Source: Gaetbulibacter saemankumensis DSM 17032 (GTDB lineage Bacteria; Bacteroidota; Bacteroidia; Flavobacteriales; Flavobacteriaceae). From it: a DNA stretch of 64,000 bases. Shown one piece after another: positions 56,953-64,000 of the stretch (position 1 is the first letter of the stretch; each line of letters begins with the position of its first letter). The notes below the pieces were generated by a model. That model saw nothing but the letters and a program-made list of their open reading frames with translations. It made no database searches and was not told where the DNA came from. The stretch is from contig NZ_KE384430.1 of the NCBI RefSeq assembly GCF_000425645.1, positions 62,001-126,000 on the forward strand, written 5' to 3'. The translations under genes were made by a program, and so were the position numbers.

Positions 56953-59900
56953 TTAGAATGTTAAATTAAGATTAAGACCTATACTTCTCGTCGAAGGCAG
57001 AGCTAACACATCCACACCTTGTAATGCATTACCTGTGCTCATAGATAAATTAGGGTCATGCGGCGCATCTTTATAAAAGAAAAACAGGTTATTACCCACT
57101 AATGAAGCTTTTACTCTAGAGAAAAAAGAATTCTCACCTAAATTAAAATTGTATCCTAAAGCAAACTCTGCAAGCCTAACATTGGTTGCACTATAAATAT
57201 ACTCACCTGTAAATCCATTTCTACCGCCTACTTTACCATAATAGTCTTTCGCTGACATTGTAGTTGGTGTACCATCTATCTGTACATTAACATTATTATT
57301 TGCGGTTTCTCTTGCCGAATTATTACTAGTACCTTCCACTACAGCCTCTGTCATACTCATTGTTTCTCCTCCAAATTTTCCATCGATTAAGAAATCGACT
57401 GTGAAATTTTTAATAGAAAACGAGTTATTCCACCCTAAAGTAAAATCCGGGTTAGCATTACCTACCTTAGTAAGTCCATCCACTGTATTATCATTATCAG
57501 CTATAACTGCATCTCCTTCTATGATCGGTAAGCCATCAGCATTTCTTTTAACTACCTGAGCATAAATATCACCAAATGATCCGCCCTCAACTAAATAGGA
57601 ACCAAAAGTATTAACTCCTTTTCCTGATAATGTAAAGAATTCAGGTTCTATTAAACCTTCAAGCACCTGTCCATTATAGATTTTTTCAATCCTATTTTTA
57701 TTAGAAGCGAAATTTAATGAAGTATTCCATGAGAAATTATCATTCTGAACAGGTATTGCAAATACCGTTGCTTCAAAACCTTTGTTCGAAATTTCACCAG
57801 AATTTAAATATGCCTGAGGAGCACCTATAATTGAAACTGAAGTAGAAAACGCGTAATACTGATCTACCGTTTTAGTATTATAATACCCTAAATCGATTCC
57901 TAATCTATTATTTGCAAACTTCCATTCGGTACCTATTTCAAAAGATTTTTGTCTTTCTGGTTTTGGTGTAGAACCTGGGAATGGTCTTATTGGATCGGCA
58001 GGGCTAACGCCTCCACCTCCAAAAATAATCGAACGCTGAGGGTTAATTTGATCCGCAGCAAAACCATTACCTACCTCTGCATACGATGCACGTAATTTTG
58101 CAAAAGACACAGCTTCAGGCAATTCAAATAACTCACTTAAAACACCGGTTAAACCAATTGATGGATAGAAGAATGAATTATTTTCTTTTGGAAGTGTAGA
58201 TGTCCAATCATTTCTTGCTGTTAAATCTACAAATATTTTATCATTAAAACCTATAGTAGCACTAGCAAACACCGAGTTCACTCGTGTCTCTAATGAATTT
58301 TGTGTAAAGTTAACCGACGGATTTCCATTAAAGTTCTGAAATGAAAACACATTTGCATACTGTAACCCGCCATTAGTTCCTGAATCACCTATAAAAGATT
58401 CTGAAGTTGTTCTAGTCGTACTAGTACCAACAATTGCAGATAAAGAAATTGTTTCTCCAAACTGCTTATTAATATTAGCTATAACATCACCATAATATTG
58501 TGTAAAATCATTATTATTTACAATGTAACGCCCATTCGCCGGAGCCAAAGTTGCCTCTGTAGTTGCATAAATTCTTCTTTCAAAATTGAACAACGACTTA
58601 TCATATGTTCCTCTAGTTTGTAGGGCTAACCAATCGTTAACTTGATAATTTAAATTTACAGAAGCTACTAACTTTTGATTTGTATCCTCTGATGCATTTC
58701 TATGTAAAATCCAATATGGATTTTGCTCAATATCAGAAGTACCTCTAAACCAACGCTGAGCCATAATATTTCTTGAAGGATCATAACTTTCAAAATTTTC
58801 ATAATCAGACAACTTTTCAGTATCAGACGCAAAACCATATACTCCTACTAACGGATTAAAATATAACCCTGATATAGGTCTATTAGTAACATTTTGCGTA
58901 GATGCCATTACACTAGCATTAATACTTAACTTATCATCAAAAAGTTTCGCAGTTTCACGGACATTAAATGTATGCTGCTTTAACCTATTTTCAGGCATAA
59001 CGCCCGTTGCAAACGAATTACTATATGAAAAATACGTTTGTGCTTTATCGGTTCCACCAGAAACAGATAAGGCATTAATATTTGTAAATCCAGTATTTAA
59101 GAAATCATCAATATTACTTTGAGTTTCATCATTGAAATCCATTGCATAAGCAGCAGAATCAACTGTTAAATTTGACGAAAAATCAACTTTAAAACTTCCG
59201 GATTTACCTCTTTTGGTCGTAATTAAAATAACCCCATTCAATCCTGCACTACCATATAATGCCGATGCCGAAGCTCCTTTTAAAACTGTTAAAGACTCAA
59301 TATCCTCTGGATTAATTAAAGACATAGCATCTCCACCATCTCTGTTTCCTCCATTTATATCACCAAAGCTATCTTCTGGTTGACTTGAAGATGGATTAGA
59401 TAAAGGAACTCCATCTACAACATATAATGGCTGATTATTCCCTATAGACGAGTTACCACGTAAAGTAACTTTTACCGAGCCACCAACACCAGAACTACTT
59501 CTGGTTATCGACACCCCTGCCACCTTACCAGATAAACTATTTACCGGATTGGTTTGTTTCACCTTATTTAACTCATCAGCATTAATATCCTGAGCTGCAT
59601 AAGTCAATGACTTTCTTGTTTTTTTAATACCTAAAGCCGTTACTACAACTTCGTTTAATTGTTCAGCATCTTCTTCTAAAGCTACATTAATAACATTTGA
59701 TTCTCCAACTGTTACTTCAACAGAAGTCATTCCCAAGTAAGAGAAATTTAATACATCTCCAACATTTACCGTTAAAGAATAATTCCCATCAAAATCTGTT
59801 TGAGCCCCATTAGAGGTCCCTTTAACTGTTACATTCACTCCAGGCAATGGAATTCCATCGCTTTTTGAAGTTACTACTCCTGTTATATCTTTTTCCTGAC

Positions 59901-59967
59901 CAAAGGTTAATTGCCCTATTAGCAGCACAAAAGAAAACAAGAAAAGAGTTCGTAAGTTTTGTTTCAT
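56953..59967 (-). CDS. SusC/RagA TonB-dependent outer-membrane transporter
   Basis: 1004-aa outer-membrane importer. Signal peptide ends GQLTFGQEKD; then a carboxypeptidase-regulatory-like domain (VTGVVTSKSDGIPLPGVNVTV, about 25-110), TonB-box and plug (VVVTALGIKKTRKSL, IRG-type LRGNSSIGNNQPLYVVDGV, MSLINPEDIESLTVLKGASASALYG). A 22-stranded-type barrel follows and ends in Phe. ATG at 59967 is chosen over an upstream TTG because it begins the signal peptide MKQNLRTLF. It opens the GlcNAc-locus operon, divergent from the LytS-type kinase. Confidence 0.94.
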   Translation of the reverse strand: MKQNLRTLFLFSFVLLIGQLTFGQEKDITGVVTSKSDGIPLPGVNVTVKGTSNGAQTDFDGNYSLTVNVGDVLNFSYLGMTSVEVTVGESNVINVALEEDAEQLNEVVVTALGIKKTRKSLTYAAQDINADELNKVKQTNPVNSLSGKVAGVSITRSSSGVGGSVKVTLRGNSSIGNNQPLYVVDGVPLSNPSSSQPEDSFGDINGGNRDGGDAMSLINPEDIESLTVLKGASASALYGSAGLNGVILITTKRGKSGSFKVDFSSNLTVDSAAYAMDFNDETQSNIDDFLNTGFTNINALSVSGGTDKAQTYFSYSNSFATGVMPENRLKQHTFNVRETAKLFDDKLSINASVMASTQNVTNRPISGLYFNPLVGVYGFASDTEKLSDYENFESYDPSRNIMAQRWFRGTSDIEQNPYWILHRNASEDTNQKLVASVNLNYQVNDWLALQTRGTYDKSLFNFERRIYATTEATLAPANGRYIVNNNDFTQYYGDVIANINKQFGETISLSAIVGTSTTRTTSESFIGDSGTNGGLQYANVFSFQNFNGNPSVNFTQNSLETRVNSVFASATIGFNDKIFVDLTARNDWTSTLPKENNSFFYPSIGLTGVLSELFELPEAVSFAKLRASYAEVGNGFAADQINPQRSIIFGGGGVSPADPIRPFPGSTPKPERQKSFEIGTEWKFANNRLGIDLGYYNTKTVDQYYAFSTSVSIIGAPQAYLNSGEISNKGFEATVFAIPVQNDNFSWNTSLNFASNKNRIEKIYNGQVLEGLIEPEFFTLSGKGVNTFGSYLVEGGSFGDIYAQVVKRNADGLPIIEGDAVIADNDNTVDGLTKVGNANPDFTLGWNNSFSIKNFTVDFLIDGKFGGETMSMTEAVVEGTSNNSARETANNNVNVQIDGTPTTMSAKDYYGKVGGRNGFTGEYIYSATNVRLAEFALGYNFNLGENSFFSRVKASLVGNNLFFFYKDAPHDPNLSMSTGNALQGVDVLALPSTRSIGLNLNLTF

Positions 59968-60246
59968 AATTAAATTATTTAGTTTTTCTAGTTGTGCCAA
60001 ACTATTGATTATTAAAAAAATGTTAAAAAAATTTATATAGACGACAGTATTTTACATACAGACAACACAATTAGTTAGATAAGACATTCTGCTACAATAA
60101 ACTATTTATAAAATAATTGGTAATTAATGATTATATGATTAAAATTGCTTTATTTTATTATTGTTTTACCAACAAAATCTTAAATAATTAATTTTATCTC
60201 AACCTTTAAACAAAAAATAGGAACCACCATACCAGTCAAATATCAC

Positions 60247-61245
60247 TTGATATTTTGGTTGATATATTTTGCATTTAATGTTTGGCGCTGGGGAAGTTAT
60301 TTTAACGATTATGTCTATTCGTTTAAATCAAACGTAGTAGAGTTTGCGATTCATATTATTATCGTGTATGGTAATATATTTTATTTAATCCCAAAATTTA
60401 TTTTACGTAAAAAATACAAGCGCTACGTAGCTATTATGATTTTTATTTTGGTTCTAGTGTATGTTATTAGAACATCTTTAAATTATATTTTGGTTACCGA
60501 AAAAATATATCCAGAATCTCACTTAGCATCTAACTTTTTTGACATCAACTATATAGTAGCAGTAATTTTAGGAGAACTGTATGTCATTTCTTTTGTAACC
60601 TCTATTAAGTTCGTTGTAGAGTGGTTTATGGAGAAAAAGAAAAATGAAGACCTAGCAAAATTACAATTAAGCACCGAACTGAAATACCTAAGAACGCAAA
60701 TACAACCACATTTCTTTTTCAATACTTTAAACAATCTGTATGCCTTAACGCTCCAAAAATCTGATAATGCACCCAGACTAGTTATTAAATTGTCTGAAAT
60801 GATGCAATACGTTCTTTATGAAATTGACGGAACCAAAACCAATTTACTACAAGAAATAAACCACATAAATAATTTTGTGGATATTGAACGTTTACGTTTT
60901 GAAGACCGCATTCATGTTGAAATGGATATTACCGGCAATCTTGAAGACATTGAAGTTCCACCATTGCTTCTGCTTTCTTTTGTTGAAAACAGTTTCAAGC
61001 ATGGCATGAAAGGTAACGACAAATTAGAAATAGATATGAGTTTCAATGTGGAACAAAGCGGCTATTTAGAATTTAAACTTACGAATAGTTTTAATCCGAA
61101 TGTTTTCGAGGATAACAGTAAACCCCATGGAATTGGCAATGAAAATGCACTAAGACGATTAAAACTACTATTTGCTAATGATTTTGTTTTAGAAACAAAA
61201 ACTATTGATAACAAACACCAACTATTTTTAAAAATCCCTGTTTGA
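60247..61245 (+). CDS. LytS/YehU-type sensor histidine kinase
   Basis: Membrane sensor kinase of at least 332 aa. Four predicted membrane segments lie in residues 1-125, followed by a His_kinase domain with phospho-acceptor His155 in LRTQIQPHFFFNTLNNL, the signature of the LytS family, and an HATPase N-box in LLSFVENSFKHG. The only usable start is TTG at 60247. In-frame similarity seems to extend upstream (IPVKYHLIFW) with no ATG or GTG before a stop at 60181-60183. Its stop overlaps the response regulator start by one base. It probably senses GlcNAc-locus signals. Confidence 0.85.
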   Translation: MIFWLIYFAFNVWRWGSYFNDYVYSFKSNVVEFAIHIIIVYGNIFYLIPKFILRKKYKRYVAIMIFILVLVYVIRTSLNYILVTEKIYPESHLASNFFDINYIVAVILGELYVISFVTSIKFVVEWFMEKKKNEDLAKLQLSTELKYLRTQIQPHFFFNTLNNLYALTLQKSDNAPRLVIKLSEMMQYVLYEIDGTKTNLLQEINHINNFVDIERLRFEDRIHVEMDITGNLEDIEVPPLLLLSFVENSFKHGMKGNDKLEIDMSFNVEQSGYLEFKLTNSFNPNVFEDNSKPHGIGNENALRRLKLLFANDFVLETKTIDNKHQLFLKIPV

Positions 61246-61967
61246 TGAAGATTAAATGTATCATTATTGATGACGAACCTTTAGCAATTACGGTGATTGA
61301 AAACCATCTAAAAAATTTCGATCATATAGAAATTGTTGAAACCTTCAACAACCCATTAAAAGCATACCACATTTTAGAAAAAGAAAAAATAGATGTTATT
61401 TTTCTGGATATAAACATGCCACAGATGACTGGTTTCGCGTTTATAGACAACCTGAGTTATAAGCCATTAATTGTAATCACCACAGCATATCGCGAATACG
61501 CTGTTAAAGGATTTGAAATAAATATCTTAGACTATTTAGTAAAACCAATTCCTTTTGAGCGCTTTTTAAAAACCATTAATAAAATTTATCAACAAATGTA
61601 TGTGAGCAATACCATGGGAGATTCCAGCATACATCAAGAGCCTCATATTTTCTTAAAAGTTAACAAGAAGTTGATTAAGGTGAATTTAAACGATATTTTA
61701 TATATAGAAAGCTTAAAAGATTACATTAAGGTTATTACTAATTTGGGCGATTATGTTGTTCATAAATCATTATCTGCCATCACCGAAGAATTACCACAAT
61801 CGAATTTTTTACGTATACACCGATCCTATACCATATCAATAAATAAAATAAGCGCCTTAGAAGGTAACACCGTAGAAATTTCAAACCGAAAAATACCTAT
61901 TGGACGAAATTACCTGAAACAAACAAAAGAACGCATTTTCAACATAACAGACGACAACGAAAACTAA
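61245..61967 (+). CDS. LytTR-type response regulator
   Basis: 240-aa transcription factor. Receiver domain with acidic DDEP near residue 9 and phospho-acceptor Asp55 in VIFLDINMPQMTG; Lys in LVKPIPFERF completes the active site. The C-terminal LytTR DNA-binding domain (about 135-235) has FLKVNKKLIKVNLNDILYI and the RIHRSYTISINKI motif. ATG at 61245 overlaps the kinase stop (TGATG), so the pair is co-translated. It likely binds the region between it and susC, or the promoter of the transporter operon. Confidence 0.93.
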   Translation: MKIKCIIIDDEPLAITVIENHLKNFDHIEIVETFNNPLKAYHILEKEKIDVIFLDINMPQMTGFAFIDNLSYKPLIVITTAYREYAVKGFEINILDYLVKPIPFERFLKTINKIYQQMYVSNTMGDSSIHQEPHIFLKVNKKLIKVNLNDILYIESLKDYIKVITNLGDYVVHKSLSAITEELPQSNFLRIHRSYTISINKISALEGNTVEISNRKIPIGRNYLKQTKERIFNITDDNEN

Positions 61968-61998
61968 TCAATAACCTTTTATAATTAACTATTTTATC

Positions 61999-63327
61999 AT
62001 GGCTCAAACCATAGAAGAATCGACTCCATCAAAAAACAGCACCCTTATACCTATATTTATAATTGCTGGACTTTTTTTCATTTTCGGATTTGTAACCTGG
62101 ATTAATGGCGCACTCATTCCCTTTATGAAAACCATTAACGAGCTTACCGATGCACAATCATACCTGGTAGCCTCGGCTTCCTATATTTCCTTTGTAGTCA
62201 TGGCCATTCCTGCTTCCTACATCATTAACAAATTAGGATACAGAAAAAGCATGTCTCTCGGACTTATTATTATGGCTTTGGGCGCTTTAATTTTCATTCC
62301 TGCAGCCGAAGCTCGCACTTACTGGGTGTTTTTAACGGCTATATTTATTCAAGGAGCCGGCATGACTCTCCTTCAAACAGCATCAAACCCTTATATAACT
62401 ATTCTAGGGCCTATTGAAAGCGCCGCCAAACGTATTGCCATCATGGGTATTGCTAATAAAGTAGCTGGAGCACTAGGTTCTGTAATTTTTGGAGCTATTT
62501 TATTATCGGGTATCGATAGCTTAAAAGACAAGCTTAGTACTGTAAACGATTCCGAAAAAATCGAATTACTTAATACCATGGCCGATAGCGTTATAACACC
62601 GTACATAGTTATGGCTATCGTCTTAATATTGCTAGGCCTATTAATTAGAAAAGCACCTTTACCACATGTTGAAGCCAAACCTATTGATGCTTCTGAAACT
62701 GGCGAAAAAACTAAAACCAGTATTTTCCAATTTCCACATTTATGGTTGGGAGTTTTAGCTTTATTCGTATATGTAGGCGTTGAAGTTATTGCTGGAGATA
62801 CAATTATTTCTTATGGTATTTCCTTAGACATCCCTGTTGAACAAGCCAAGTTTTTTACCTTATTTACCTTAATGGCAATGGTAGCCACCTATGCGCTCGG
62901 CGTATTTTTAATTCCTAAATACATTAGTCAAGCTTTAGCCTTAAAATCCAGCGCGATACTGGGTATAATATTTTCTTTTTGCATTGTATCTACTAGTGGT
63001 TTCACATCTGTTCTTTTCGTGGCTGCCTTAGGAATAGCAAATGCACTAGTTTGGCCCGCTATTTGGCCTTTAGCTTTAAATGGTTTAGGTCAGTTTACAA
63101 AAACCGCCTCAGCATTATTAATAATGGCTATTTCTGGCGGAGCCATATTACCGCCATTATATGGCAAGTTAGTTGATGTTAAAAAAGAGCAATTAATATC
63201 CGAAGGTAATGAAATTTTAGCTGCAACTGCTGATGCCGCTTCGTTTGGATATTGGATATTGTTACCGTGTTATCTCATCATTCTATACTATGCTTTTATT
63301 GGTCATAAAGTAGGCTTAAAAAAGTAA
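61999..63327 (+). CDS. FucP-like major facilitator sugar transporter, probably for GlcNAc
   Basis: Inner-membrane MFS permease of 442 aa with about 12 predicted helices. The FucP-family sequence is visible: IFGFVTWINGALIPFMKTINELT, SYLVASASYISFVVMAIPASYI and FIQGAGMTLLQTASNPYITILGP. Located 31 bases after the response regulator and next to a NagX-like gene and GlcNAc-catabolic genes, so GlcNAc import (NagP-type) is the best guess; fucose, glucose or galactose transport by other FucP relatives is possible. Confidence 0.88.
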   Translation: MAQTIEESTPSKNSTLIPIFIIAGLFFIFGFVTWINGALIPFMKTINELTDAQSYLVASASYISFVVMAIPASYIINKLGYRKSMSLGLIIMALGALIFIPAAEARTYWVFLTAIFIQGAGMTLLQTASNPYITILGPIESAAKRIAIMGIANKVAGALGSVIFGAILLSGIDSLKDKLSTVNDSEKIELLNTMADSVITPYIVMAIVLILLGLLIRKAPLPHVEAKPIDASETGEKTKTSIFQFPHLWLGVLALFVYVGVEVIAGDTIISYGISLDIPVEQAKFFTLFTLMAMVATYALGVFLIPKYISQALALKSSAILGIIFSFCIVSTSGFTSVLFVAALGIANALVWPAIWPLALNGLGQFTKTASALLIMAISGGAILPPLYGKLVDVKKEQLISEGNEILAATADAASFGYWILLPCYLIILYYAFIGHKVGLKK

Positions 63328-63348
63328 CATACTTTACTTTATAGTATA

Positions 63349-64000
63349 ATGATGAAAAAAAGAATTGAATCGGTTGATATACTCAGAGGGCTAACTATCA
63401 TCGCTATGGTATTAGTAAATACACCCGGAGACTGGAATAACATATATCCTCCTTTACGACATGCTCAATGGCATGGACTTACCCCAACCGATTTAATCTT
63501 CCCATTCTTTCTTTTTATTGTAGGCATCTCGATTTACTTCGCCTATAAAAACAAAACACCCAATGCTTCAACCATAAAAAAAATCAGCATTCGAAGTTTA
63601 AAACTTATTGGATTAGGACTGTTTCTAAATGCATTTATCCCGCAAATGCCTTTTATTTCCGATATCGAAACATTAAGATTTCCAGGAGTATTACAACGTA
63701 TAGGTATTGTCTTTTTTGTTTCCGCCCTTCTTTACCTCAACTTTTCATGGAAAAAACTTTTAGCCATTTGTGTTTTCATATTGATAGGCTACTGGATCTT
63801 ATTGGATTTTATTCCTTTGCCCAACGGAAATGTACCAACCTTAGATAGAAGCATAAATAATTGGGCGAATTATATTGATTTAAACATTTTAGGAAACCAT
63901 ATGTGGCAGGCTGATTATGACCCAGAAGGACTGTTAAGCACCCTAACTTCAATAGTGTCATGTCTTTCAGGTGTATTAACAGCTAAAGTTTTAGACCATT
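63349..64000 (+). CDS. NagX-like membrane acyltransferase (DUF5009/HGSNAT type), cut by window edge
   Basis: N-terminal 217 residues of a multi-membrane-segment protein. The start RIESVDILRGLTIIAMVLVN and the segment LTPTDLIFPFFLFIVGISI match bacterial relatives of heparan-alpha-glucosaminide N-acetyltransferase (DUF5009, NagX). FPGVLQRIGIVFFVSALLY follows the family pattern. These proteins occur in GlcNAc/chitin catabolic loci where their exact role (transport or acetyl transfer) is unsettled. ATG at 63349; a second ATG follows immediately. The C-terminus lies beyond the window. Confidence 0.85.
   Translation, partial: MMKKRIESVDILRGLTIIAMVLVNTPGDWNNIYPPLRHAQWHGLTPTDLIFPFFLFIVGISIYFAYKNKTPNASTIKKISIRSLKLIGLGLFLNAFIPQMPFISDIETLRFPGVLQRIGIVFFVSALLYLNFSWKKLLAICVFILIGYWILLDFIPLPNGNVPTLDRSINNWANYIDLNILGNHMWQADYDPEGLLSTLTSIVSCLSGVLTAKVLDH

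Noticed and set aside
60041-60066. Possible LytTR binding repeats upstream of susC
   Set aside because: The two pieces are short and differ at several positions; spacing is not the typical LytTR pattern. Used only as a hint for checking.

Overview
The window looks like an ordinary chromosomal stretch of a low-GC marine-type Flavobacteriaceae (Bacteroidota). The signs are SusC/SusD outer-membrane proteins, a type IX secretion C-terminal domain, a GLPGLI-family protein, a DUF5686 protein, Bacteroidota-type promoter boxes (TAnnTTTG) and a flavobacterial arginine gene order. I see no rRNA, CRISPR array, intact insertion sequence, phage or integrative element. One tRNA (Tyr) is present.

Layout. 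1-4358 (minus strand): arginine operon GNAT acetyltransferase-argG-argC-proC-argD, cut by the left edge, preceded by about 800 non-coding bases with two GC-rich islands. 5168-9873 (minus): a very large secreted sortilin-like/discoidin-like/TSP3/T9SS protein followed by an overlapping lipoprotein gene. 10244-12382 (minus): gapN-type dehydrogenase and an azurin-like lipoprotein. 12580-19374 (minus): ilvD-ilvB-ilvN-ilvC-ilvA. Upstream of ilvD there is a 20-codon leader peptide gene rich in Ile/Leu/Val codons and an attenuator hairpin. 20002-21255 (plus): metK, preceded by a SAM-II-like riboswitch. 21384-27826: tRNA-Tyr, GLPGLI protein, a three-gene plus-strand operon (predicted propeller, deoxynucleoside kinase, fatty-acid hydroxylase), membrane pyrophosphatase and soluble pyrophosphatase. 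28004-40686: M1 peptidase, DUF5686 protein, pdhB, etfBA, bifunctional nuclease, CNT nucleoside transporter, thyA, a small glycogen-binding-like protein and a membrane-anchored dihydrofolate reductase fusion. 40765-47834: FAD oxidoreductase, fabD-lspA, galE and a DegT aminotransferase, waaA, and a small repetitive lipoprotein.

47895-64000 is a GlcNAc/chito-oligosaccharide utilisation locus. On the minus strand lie susC-susD-nagB/PIG-L fusion-GH20 hexosaminidase-VCBS/ASPIC lipoprotein. Divergently on the plus strand lie a LytS-type sensor kinase, a LytTR response regulator, a FucP-like sugar transporter and a NagX-like membrane acyltransferase (cut by the right edge). The inferred flow is: GlcNAc-containing glycans captured by SusCD, trimmed by GH20, GlcNAc imported by the FucP-like transporter, deacetylated and deaminated by the fused enzyme; the two-component pair probably controls the locus.

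The most interesting items are regulatory and architectural rather than a wholly new system: the ilv attenuator, the SAM-II-like element with an inserted hairpin and a 10-bp competing helix, the 2TM-DHFR fusion, and the LytS/LytTR-linked GlcNAc locus. All functions are from sequence reading only; no database searches or folding programs were run.
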